Source: CAYJIX01 sp964370375 | GTDB lineage: Bacteria; Desulfobacterota; Desulfovibrionia; Desulfovibrionales; Desulfovibrionaceae | Reading direction: 5' to 3' | DNA length: 10,353 nucleotides | Assembly (NCBI GenBank): GCA_964370375.1 | Contig: CAYJIX010000070.1 | Span: 1 to 10,353, forward strand | Shown: positions 1 through 6,993 of the stretch, one piece after another | Numbering within the stretch: the stretch's first letter is position 1 | How the letters are laid out: each line of letters begins with the position of its first letter | Position numbers and translations under genes: made by a program | The notes under the pieces: generated by a model | Databases searched by the model: none | What the model was told of the DNA's origin: nothing | The model's input: the letters and a program-made list of their open reading frames with translations, nothing else

Positions 1-28
1 TGTGAGTGACTTTGTGAGTGACTTTGTG
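1..28. repeat. 12-bp tandem repeat at the window edge
   Basis: The unit TGTGAGTGACTT occurs twice head to tail (1-12 and 13-24), followed by a partial third copy TGTG (25-28). The array reaches the left edge, so its true copy number is unknown. It lies in non-coding DNA beyond the 3' end of the leftmost gene. A short repeat like this may be slippage-prone, but no function can be assigned. Confidence 0.6.
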
Positions 29-45
29 TTGGCGGCGTCTCCCCT

Positions 46-63
46 AAAAGGCAACAGCCTTCG
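46..63 (-). terminator. Weak hairpin, possible minus-strand terminator
   Basis: On the minus strand AAGGC, a 4-nt loop TGTT, then GCCTT is followed by TTAGG, giving a 5-bp stem with a short U-run. It is one of two weak candidates for ending transcription of the three-gene cassette that finishes at 286. The stem is short, so confidence is low. Confidence 0.22.
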
Positions 64-155
64 TACCACAACGTCACTGCGAGGACGAACACCACGCGCG
101 GGCTACCGCCCACTGCTGGTACAAGCGCAGTGAGGACGCGGCAGTCCATGCTTTG
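60..155. repeat. GC-rich REP-like palindromic intergenic element
   Basis: This GC-rich patch stands out from its AT-rich surroundings. CACTGCG (75-81) is complementary to CGCAGTG (126-132), and a second CACTGC (111-116) can also pair with GCAGTG (127-132), so alternative folds are possible. The phrases CACTGCGAGGACG (75-87) and GCAGTGAGGACGCGG (127-141), then CAGTCCATG (142-150), resemble from memory the dispersed extragenic repeats of the form 'cactgcgagga...aatccatg' seen in several bacterial genomes. I cannot count copies elsewhere, so membership in a repeat family is inference. Confidence 0.4.
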
Positions 156-220
156 GGTGTTTTTACCTTTTGATGTGCCTACGCTACTTGCACCTGTTGA
201 AAACACTTCTTTTTACATAT

Positions 221-244
221 AAAGGCTCGTTTCAAGCTTTTTTT
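221..244 (-). terminator. Weak hairpin 3' of the haem-sensor gene
   Basis: About 45 nt past the stop of the haem-sensor gene, the minus strand reads AAAGCT, loop TGAAACG, then AGCCTTT and TATATG. The stem is imperfect (one bulge). The plus-strand version AAAGGCT-loop-AGCTTTTTTT ends in a longer T-run, so it could work in either direction. This is the nearest terminator candidate for the cassette, but a weak one. Confidence 0.3.
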
Positions 245-285
245 GCGAAAAATGTTGGAGAAATCGTGCATAGATGGCCTGTGCT

Positions 286-2673
286 TTAGCTAAATTTATG
301 TTCCTTCATGTGTTCATAGGTTTTTTCGTAGATAGATTGCAGTTTTTCGTAGCGTATTTCTTGGTAATCCATAAGGCGTTTTTCAAGGCGGTTGGCCTCT
401 GCCCAAAGCCTGGGGAGGCAAACCGTGCTTGCAGAATTTTTTATAGCGCGTATAAGGCGCAACTGATCGTCCCTATCGCCATTATTGCTAATCTCGTTAA
501 TGCGCTCCATTTGCGTAGGGTACAGGCGTATCCATATTGAACATATGGATTTAAGCAATTGAGTGTCATTTTTAGCACCAGCAAGAGCTTTAAATGAGTC
601 AAAGTATTTTTCTTGATTGTTCTCTGCAAACGTTTCGTCAAAAACGGTATTGCCATGGAATACCCTGTTTTTATGTGTAAACAATGCCAGCTTGGTAAGT
701 TTAATGATGGCATATGGGTCGCGAGGAACATGGTCAACGCTTGAAATATTAAAAAATCGCAATGCATCCATATCTGTTTGCAATATTTCATCGGCAACCA
801 ACACGATTGCCACGGGAGGATTGTCAGGGCGTGTCTTTTCTACGTAGCGAATTCTGGTCGCTGCATAAATAATATCCATATCTGCAAGTTTTCGCAAAAA
901 AACAACCGAAAAACCATGGTTTGGCCTGTCTAGCAGGGCAAATCCTTCAGATCCGTTACGAATGTGCGTAATGTTGATTTTTTCCTTTTTCAAAATATCA
1001 ATGGTTTTTTGCGGTGCACGTTCATAGTCAGAATTTGCAAGAATGATTGATATTTCTTTGTTCAATTCGGGCAGGGTACGTGCAGAATTATCTGTTTGCT
1101 GTCTGGCTACATGTGAAGCTAGCCTCTGACGGGCTGCCTGCTTTTGTGGCTTTTCATCTGAGGGCTGGGGAATATCTTGTGGAATGCTTTCTTTTTTACC
1201 GAGGTTGTGTGCTGTTTTGTCCATAGATTGAGAGGTAACGCCTTCTTCTATCATTTTCATTTGCACTACAAGCTTAAAGCAGGATCCTGTTTTGCTATTT
1301 TGTATTAGGCTTACGCCGCCGTCCAAAAGTGCTGCAATTTCATTAAGAGGTGTTAGGCTGATAACAGGACGAGTGTTGCTTTTTTTACCGCTAAATTCCA
1401 TTTTGGCAAAGTTTTGCAAAAGGTGCTGTTTGTCTGTTACCACATAGCCTATGCCTGTGTCCTCTATTTCTACAATAAGGTGTATGGGCAAGTGGGTTAA
1501 GTCTTTAACAAGAAAGCGCGAAGAAAGAGTAGTTGTTGCTTTAACTCGTACATCTATGCGGCCTTTTTGCGTGTAAGCAGTTGAAAATTTAAGCAATCGT
1601 ACCAAGGCTTGGCGCAAATGATACGCGTGGCCCAATAAATATACGGGAACAGATCTGTCCATGTGCAATGCAAATTCAAGGTCTTTTTGAGCACATTGAC
1701 TGTGGAACATTTGCATGCAGTTGTTGAATACATCTTTTACATGAAAAATTTCTTCTTGGATGCGTAGCTGTTCTCCTCCTGCTTGAATTTTAAATGAAGT
1801 ATTGAGCAGGTCTTTATTGATAGTTTGTAAAGAACGTAGCAGATGCTCTCTTCTGTTATTGTCAAAATCGCCTTGTTTAAGTTCATCTAAGATATGGCCC
1901 ATATTGCCAAGGGCAAGCTCAATTTCCTGACTCATATTGGTGGTCATTTGTTGTGAAAGCTGCACTTCTTCAACCTGATGCCTGTATTTGCGCAGCATGT
2001 ACAATGCCAGTACATAAAAAGCAATCATCACTATTATACTAGCTATAATAGCCATAATAATTGATGAATTGGCTTCTTGTTCGGCATCAAGGATAAATTC
2101 TTCAGGGTTGATGTCTATAATAACAGCACCGATAAGTTGATTTTCAGTGGCATCAACATGGCAAGAAAGGCATGATTTTGTTGCTACAAGTGGCCGTATA
2201 TACCGAAAAACTTCTCTTTTTTCGCTCCATTCAAAAAATTCAAAAGAGTCTGATTCTAATGCCGCTATAAGTGCAGCGTTGGCTAGGCTGCTTGCTTTGT
2301 TTTGTGGGTTCAAAGGAGTGTTGCTTACAAACCGAATATCAACGCCATTTTGTATCTGGTTTTCAAGCTTTTTTACAAGGTTTATGGGAATGGGCATACT
2401 AAAAACCCGTCCATCTAGGGTAGTAATGCTCAAGGTTTGCGCTGGATTTGAAATTGTATTTGCTTCTGCAGGGACGAAGACTTCTTGTTTTTCTTCAAAC
2501 CATTTAAACAGCTCTTCTGCTTGTGTGGCTACGTGTCTGGAGTGGATTTGCATTTCTTCTGCAAAAAAATCATCGTATTGTTCGATTTGATTGTAGGCAA
2601 AAGTAAGAAGACCTAGCCAAATTAAGGCAAATATTGTAATTAAGCCTATGTATGTTTTTACAAAGGTATTCAT
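286..2673 (-). CDS. Membrane haem-binding (DUF3365) degenerate hybrid histidine kinase
   Basis: Predicted inner-membrane sensor of 795 aa. TM helices at about 8-27 and 204-226 flank a periplasmic DUF3365/Tll0287-like domain with a c-type haem motif (C168-x-x-C171-H172) and the family's NPxN-like region near 118-124. The cytoplasmic part follows the order of a BarA-type hybrid kinase: DHp (about 240-300), ATPase (about 310-472), linker, receiver (about 540-665), Hpt-like C-terminus (about 680-790). By eye alignment, key residues are lost. The H-box SHEI reads SQEI (Gln249). The N-box Asn is Phe363. The G2 GTGLG is gone (431-440), although G1 DTGIG (405-409) stays. The receiver Asp is Leu593, with its acidic pair Ala546/Asn547 and its Lys replaced by Arg651. 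The Hpt His is Arg742. It is therefore probably a scaffold or allosteric pseudokinase. It is the third gene of the cassette. GGAGG sits 6 nt before the ATG, supporting this start. The frame is intact, so it is not an obvious pseudogene. Confidence 0.85.
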   Translation of the reverse strand: MNTFVKTYIGLITIFALIWLGLLTFAYNQIEQYDDFFAEEMQIHSRHVATQAEELFKWFEEKQEVFVPAEANTISNPAQTLSITTLDGRVFSMPIPINLVKKLENQIQNGVDIRFVSNTPLNPQNKASSLANAALIAALESDSFEFFEWSEKREVFRYIRPLVATKSCLSCHVDATENQLIGAVIIDINPEEFILDAEQEANSSIIMAIIASIIVMIAFYVLALYMLRKYRHQVEEVQLSQQMTTNMSQEIELALGNMGHILDELKQGDFDNNRREHLLRSLQTINKDLLNTSFKIQAGGEQLRIQEEIFHVKDVFNNCMQMFHSQCAQKDLEFALHMDRSVPVYLLGHAYHLRQALVRLLKFSTAYTQKGRIDVRVKATTTLSSRFLVKDLTHLPIHLIVEIEDTGIGYVVTDKQHLLQNFAKMEFSGKKSNTRPVISLTPLNEIAALLDGGVSLIQNSKTGSCFKLVVQMKMIEEGVTSQSMDKTAHNLGKKESIPQDIPQPSDEKPQKQAARQRLASHVARQQTDNSARTLPELNKEISIILANSDYERAPQKTIDILKKEKINITHIRNGSEGFALLDRPNHGFSVVFLRKLADMDIIYAATRIRYVEKTRPDNPPVAIVLVADEILQTDMDALRFFNISSVDHVPRDPYAIIKLTKLALFTHKNRVFHGNTVFDETFAENNQEKYFDSFKALAGAKNDTQLLKSICSIWIRLYPTQMERINEISNNGDRDDQLRLIRAIKNSASTVCLPRLWAEANRLEKRLMDYQEIRYEKLQSIYEKTYEHMKEHKFS

Positions 2674-2854
2674 ACATCCTCCGCTCGTGCCAACTGTTAA
2701 CCACGATGACAGTAAACCTTGTACAATCTATCATGAAGACATTGCTGAAAAAAACAACATATCTAAAATACCATTACTTTCATTTAACGCACATGAAGAA
2801 ACCAACATTTTGTCTTTTTATATTGTGTTGTAAACTTCGCTTACATCGTCCACA

Positions 2855-3871
2855 TTATTTTTGCGTGTCTAGCAAAAGCTGTAACACTTTTGGGTTGAGC
2901 TGATCCTTAAATTCATCCCACACAATCTTGGTTTTTACCCTGAACTCTTCGCGTTGTTCGGGTGTGGTATCATGAAAGATGATGCCGGCTTCACGCATAG
3001 TGTTTTTAGAAACTTCATCAATATCGCGAGAAATCAAACGTTGCCACAGCAAAGCCTCAGAGGCTGCCTCGCGGATAATGGCTTTGGCTTTATCTGGTAG
3101 GTTATCGTACGTGTTTTTATTCATAAGCAGAACATGCATGCTGTAATTGTGCTGGGAGTTTATGGCATATTTTAATGTGTCTATATGGTTAGCCTTAACC
3201 ATGTGTTCCCAGTTGTTGCCTTCAGCATCAATCAATCCTTGTTTTAAGGCAGGATAGGTTTCGGGCCATGATAGGGGGGCAGGCTCCATGCCAAGGGCTA
3301 TAGCTACCGCCACTTCAATGGGTGAATCTGTGGTGCGTACTTTAAGGCCTGCTAAATCTGAAACGCTAGCTATGGGTTTTTTTGAAGTTGCAAAATTGCG
3401 ATAGCCATACTCACTCCACATCAGAATGGTCATGCCAAGATTGTTGGCAACTTTTTCAAAATAGTTGCCAAGCTCTCCGCTATCAAGGGCTTTGTACAGT
3501 TGCCTTTGATACTTGGGCGAGGTTGCATATGGCAAGTCAAAAACCATGTATTCACTTGAAAAAGTAGCCATATTAGGCGTGGAACACGAGCCCATATCAA
3601 TGGCGCCAAGGTGCACAGCTTCGATTATTTCCTTATCTCCGCCAAGTTCTGCATCGGCAAAAAGCTGAATATTGATAGTACATTTGGATTTTGCTTTAAC
3701 CAGTTCTATAAATTTTTCATACCCTCGCACCATGTTACTACCATAGGGACTTGGAGCTGCAAGCCTAAGATTGATCGAAGAACTGTTTGCCTTTATTGCC
3801 ATGGGGAATAAAGAAACACCAATGCTAAATAAAACAAGGATACAGCATATAAAAAAAGATTTTGATTTCAT
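2855..3871 (-). CDS. dctP: Orphan TRAP-type solute-binding protein, DctP family
   Basis: Periplasmic solute receptor of 338 aa with a Sec signal peptide (about 1-28, charged MKSK start, hydrophobic core, cleavage likely after IKA). Family hallmarks are LKVRTTDSP with the conserved carboxylate-binding Arg (R179), ALGMEPAPLSWPETYPAL (about 192-209) and GLIDAEGN (212-219). The length is normal for DctP. In TRAP transporters such proteins deliver carboxylates, including sialic or organic acids, to DctQ/DctM, but no gene for those membrane subunits is nearby. It lies 52 nt after a c-di-GMP phosphodiesterase gene and 181 nt before a haem-sensor gene, so a role as ligand-loaded sensor partner is plausible (inference). 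The start at 3871 is preferred over an in-frame ATG at 3946 because GGAG precedes it, the signal peptide begins there, and the upstream start would overlap the previous gene. The ligand cannot be read from the sequence. Confidence 0.9.
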   Translation of the reverse strand: MKSKSFFICCILVLFSIGVSLFPMAIKANSSSINLRLAAPSPYGSNMVRGYEKFIELVKAKSKCTINIQLFADAELGGDKEIIEAVHLGAIDMGSCSTPNMATFSSEYMVFDLPYATSPKYQRQLYKALDSGELGNYFEKVANNLGMTILMWSEYGYRNFATSKKPIASVSDLAGLKVRTTDSPIEVAVAIALGMEPAPLSWPETYPALKQGLIDAEGNNWEHMVKANHIDTLKYAINSQHNYSMHVLLMNKNTYDNLPDKAKAIIREAASEALLWQRLISRDIDEVSKNTMREAGIIFHDTTPEQREEFRVKTKIVWDEFKDQLNPKVLQLLLDTQK

Positions 3872-3879
3872 ATTTTTTT

Positions 3880-3883
3880 CTCC
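3880..3883 (-). promoter_or_regulatory. Ribosome-binding site deciding the dctP start
   Basis: On the minus strand GGAG is followed by an A-rich spacer of 8 nt and then the ATG at 3871. This site, with the signal peptide that starts there, favours the 338-aa form over the 363-aa form. Confidence 0.7.
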
Positions 3884-3923
3884 AAAAATGTTCAAAGTAT
3901 AGAACGATCGTTTTAAAATTAGC

Positions 3924-6800
3924 TTACAAGGAAAGGTTTTCATCATTTAGGGTTTTAATAAAATTCTTTTCATCCAATGGTTTAAAATAATAATATCCTT
4001 GCACAACATCACAGTTCAATTTTTTTAGTATTTTTATATGCTCAGAAGTTTCAACGCCCTCTGCAATGGCTTGTATTTCAAGGCGATGCAACATAGAAAT
4101 GATACTAGCCACAAGAAGGATACCTTTTTTGGTAGTGAGTTTAGCGTCAAGAAAAGCCTTGTCTAACTTAACTGTATCAACAGGAAGGATGCTTAATCTG
4201 TACAGTGAAGAAACACCTGTACCAAAATCATCTAAAGCTAATTTAAAACCGGTGTCAGACAATTCTTGAATGTTTTTTGTAAAATCATTTGCTTCGTTTA
4301 CCATAGCGCTTTCTGTTATTTCAATTTTAAGTTCGTCTGTTGTTATATTGTAAAGCTCCATCATATCTTGTATTTGTGCTTGTGTTTCAGGGTGTATGAT
4401 GCTAATTCCCGAAAGGTTTATAGCCAAAGGAGGCAATGCTAGTTTGTCCCTGTATTCTTTAATAAACTGACATGTTTTTTCAAATACATAGATATCAAGA
4501 TTGGCAATAAAAGCATTGGTCTCAAAAAGGGGAATAAAGATATCAGGATAAATTGTAGAACCATCAGGACGATACCAGCGCACAAGCACTTCCGCACCAC
4601 AAATGGCATTGGTCTTTAGGCACATTTGAGGTTGGAAATTGAGAATAAATTCTTTGTTTTCAATGGCTTGATCCATCCTGTGGATGATTTCTTTTTGGCT
4701 GTCAATGGAATGTTTACTTTGTTCATTAAAATAGTTGGTTGTGATTCCATGTTCGTTTTTACCCATACGTCTTGCCATGTTGACATAATCAAGAATAGTT
4801 TCGACAGGTAAGGATACATCGTCAATAATATACACACCCAATGACATACTGATATTGTAGCTACTGTGTAAGATGTTTTTAATATCAAGCTCAAATTCTA
4901 CAGTTCTTTCAGACTTAGCCCAGTCATCTAGCATGGGTACAGCCTTAGTAAACACAAGGAAAAGGTCATCTCTGAGCCTGCAAACGGATTCTTCCTTGTT
5001 TTTATCTCCAAATTGCTCCCGAACATATGCTGCAAAAAGGCAAAGAACATCATCTGCTTTTTCCTTACCATAGACTTGATGAAGCAAGTGAAATTTATCA
5101 ATGTCTATACACAACACCATATATTCATAAGGAAAAGCCTTTGGTAAAACATGTTCCATAATGGTTAATGTTTTTTCCTTTGTTACCAACCCTGTTAGTT
5201 TGTCCACAAAGCTAAGCTTATGGAGTTTGCGCTGTACTAAATGTAACCGTGTGATGTGTATTAACAGCAATAAAGCTATGATTGCAATAATTGCACTTGC
5301 TATGCTAAATTTATATTTCCCCAAAAATTCTAATGGTGTTGCTGGTGCGCGTGCGGTATTTTCAATATTTAATAGTATTTCATTCAAATCTTTGTCATTA
5401 AGGGCATCAATAAAGGCATTTACTATATTAAGTGCCGTAGGTGCATGTTTTTTAGCAACATAAAATTTGAGCGGAAGCATGATTTTTGTAACGCCAAGCT
5501 TGTTTTCTTTTACTCCAAGTTCTGAAAAAGCATATTCTGTACCTGATTCAGAAACAAGCATATATTGTATTTTTTTGTCATCATAATCATTAAACATGTC
5601 CATAAAGGTATTATACGTCTGTAACTTCCAATATGGAAAGTGTTCTTGTATTTCAGTGTGATCTATTACAGAATAGTCTAGCATGCCTATGATGGGTTTT
5701 TCCACAGAACTTTGTTCCATAGGTTCAAAAATATACATAGGAACAGTAAGATAGGGTTTTGATTCTAAAAAGTGCTTTTTCTTGGCTTCATGATCACCAA
5801 CAATAGCAAAAAGCATGTCAAACTTTGTTAGATCGGCACCAGAATTGGGTATATATGGTATGAAGGTATCATCTTTGGGGTGCATTTGACTAAAGAGCTT
5901 TTGCACTTCCATGGCAATGCCTTTAGGTTCACCACTTTCGTCGCTAAATTGCACAGGGTAGAGTATTTTTGAATAGCCAATGCTATAAGGCTTACGGGTA
6001 TTGAGAAGATAATTTTCAGCAGCAGAAAGGTTTAAGCTTTCAGTGCTTTTGTCAAGGTACTTTTTCTCAAGTTCATGCAATGCCTCCGCGTCCAGCTTTT
6101 GGGCTTGCTCGAGGGCATAATCAAGAGCATCCAAGATTTTTTGATGTTTTGGTAATGTGGCAAAATATAAATTTTGTGCACCGATACGAGCAATAATGTT
6201 TTTATTTCCCAAAAAATAATGGGAATTGACTAAATGAAAATCAGCATCACTCTGGGCAAACTCCACAGGGTCTTTATATCGCTGATATTGCATGCTAATG
6301 TTTTTTGCAACGAGGTATTCATCAAGTCTACTTTTTGCTAGAGTATTGGCAGAAAAAATGGCAATTCGTTTTCCGTTTAACGCTTGATGATCATTAAAGT
6401 CAAAGTTTTTACCTTGATTTGTGACAATCAATAAATCCGTGGCGGCGATGGGGTTTTTTGAAAACCTTAGACTAAGCATTTTTTCGGGTGATTTGACAAC
6501 AAATGCAGCAACGTTCCCCTCGCCCGATTGAAGAGCGTCAAAAAAAGAACGTGTTGCATCATTAAGTGGAGCAAAGGAAATTTCAAGATCGATGTATTTT
6601 GCAAGAACCTTAAAAAGTGCTTGCACATACATTCCGGAATTGTCCATGCTTCCAAAAAAACGCTGTACAGGAAAGTAAGAGGCTTTTAATTCATGAGGGA
6701 GAGGGGAGTGATCAGCTGCTTGTGCGCTAAGAGAAAAAGATATGAGGAGAAAAAGAGTTGTTAAAAACCTGCGAACCTTAAGATTAAGATAGGTACGCAT
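3924..6800 (-). CDS. Dual periplasmic-binding-domain, degenerate GGDEF, EAL c-di-GMP phosphodiesterase
   Basis: Membrane signalling protein of 958 aa. After a signal peptide (about 1-28), two consecutive periplasmic binding-protein-like domains (about 35-250 and 265-482, SBP_bac_3/PBP2 type) precede one TM helix (about 498-516). The cytoplasm holds GGDEF (about 528-690) and EAL (about 700-950) domains. The GGDEF signature reads RDDLF (610-614), and the usual Asn/Asp of the nucleotide-binding helix are His574/Gln575, so cyclase activity is unlikely. The EAL side keeps the expected catalytic set: E737 (as EVL), N795, E827, D857-D858 in DDFGTG, K878, E914 in AEGVE and Q934 in QGYYY. It should hydrolyse c-di-GMP under control of small ligands in the periplasm; the ruined GGDEF may bind GTP or act as an allosteric domain. 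It is the first gene of the cassette, with GGAG 7 nt before the ATG. The ligands are unknown. Confidence 0.9.
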   Translation of the reverse strand: MRTYLNLKVRRFLTTLFLLISFSLSAQAADHSPLPHELKASYFPVQRFFGSMDNSGMYVQALFKVLAKYIDLEISFAPLNDATRSFFDALQSGEGNVAAFVVKSPEKMLSLRFSKNPIAATDLLIVTNQGKNFDFNDHQALNGKRIAIFSANTLAKSRLDEYLVAKNISMQYQRYKDPVEFAQSDADFHLVNSHYFLGNKNIIARIGAQNLYFATLPKHQKILDALDYALEQAQKLDAEALHELEKKYLDKSTESLNLSAAENYLLNTRKPYSIGYSKILYPVQFSDESGEPKGIAMEVQKLFSQMHPKDDTFIPYIPNSGADLTKFDMLFAIVGDHEAKKKHFLESKPYLTVPMYIFEPMEQSSVEKPIIGMLDYSVIDHTEIQEHFPYWKLQTYNTFMDMFNDYDDKKIQYMLVSESGTEYAFSELGVKENKLGVTKIMLPLKFYVAKKHAPTALNIVNAFIDALNDKDLNEILLNIENTARAPATPLEFLGKYKFSIASAIIAIIALLLLIHITRLHLVQRKLHKLSFVDKLTGLVTKEKTLTIMEHVLPKAFPYEYMVLCIDIDKFHLLHQVYGKEKADDVLCLFAAYVREQFGDKNKEESVCRLRDDLFLVFTKAVPMLDDWAKSERTVEFELDIKNILHSSYNISMSLGVYIIDDVSLPVETILDYVNMARRMGKNEHGITTNYFNEQSKHSIDSQKEIIHRMDQAIENKEFILNFQPQMCLKTNAICGAEVLVRWYRPDGSTIYPDIFIPLFETNAFIANLDIYVFEKTCQFIKEYRDKLALPPLAINLSGISIIHPETQAQIQDMMELYNITTDELKIEITESAMVNEANDFTKNIQELSDTGFKLALDDFGTGVSSLYRLSILPVDTVKLDKAFLDAKLTTKKGILLVASIISMLHRLEIQAIAEGVETSEHIKILKKLNCDVVQGYYYFKPLDEKNFIKTLNDENLSL

Positions 6801-6806
6801 ACAGAA

Positions 6807-6824
6807 CTCCTCGTTTCAAGAGGA
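6807..6824 (-). promoter_or_regulatory. Hairpin sequestering the ribosome-binding site of the EAL gene
   Basis: On the minus strand TCCTC (6820-6824) can pair with GAGGA (6808-6812) across the 7-nt loop TTGAAAC. The ribosome-binding core GGAG (6807-6810) lies mostly inside the stem. Five base pairs are modest, so this is a candidate translational control element, not a demonstrated one. Confidence 0.35.
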
Positions 6825-6944
6825 TTAAATTGCTATGTTTCGTTATTTTGTCATGCCTGTTAACTCACAATGTGTTTACGCTATTTTTTTACAGCAGTAT
6901 GAAGTAGGGCTTGTTCCTATTTTGTGTCGCCTTCAAGTTGATTT

Positions 6945-6993
6945 AAAAATAATGAAAAAATCTAAAAGCGTCAAGGCTAAAAAATAATGAAAA
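6945..6993. repeat. 14-bp direct repeat around the cassette promoter
   Basis: AAAAATAATGAAAA occurs at 6945-6958 and again, identical, at 6980-6993 (35-bp period, TTTTCATTATTTTT on the transcribed sense). One copy overlaps the predicted -10 box and the other lies just upstream of the -35 box. It could be a paired protein-binding site or a small duplication. Confidence 0.5.
6946..6974 (-). promoter_or_regulatory. Candidate sigma70 promoter for the signalling cassette
   Basis: On the minus strand TTGACG (6969-6974), a 17-nt spacer and TATTTT (6946-6951) fit a -35/-10 pair. It would give a leader of roughly 135 nt before the EAL-gene ATG at 6800. It is the best match I found upstream of that gene, but the AT-rich setting raises the chance of a false match. 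Confidence 0.42.

Noticed and set aside
2147..2590. Plus-strand open frame of 147 codons opposite the haem-sensor gene
   Set aside because: It is a shadow of the minus-strand gene, which has clear domains; the translation shows no family features.
2674..2854. Promoter and small frames in the dctP to haem-sensor spacer
   Set aside because: A TTGTTT-17-ATGATA pair and a 25-codon frame exist, but the matches are poor in AT-rich DNA and there is no ribosome-binding site for the frame.
3872..3946. Upstream ATG giving a 363-aa TRAP binding protein
   Set aside because: It would overlap the end of the EAL gene and put 25 residues before a normal signal peptide; the ATG at 3871 has a proper GGAG.
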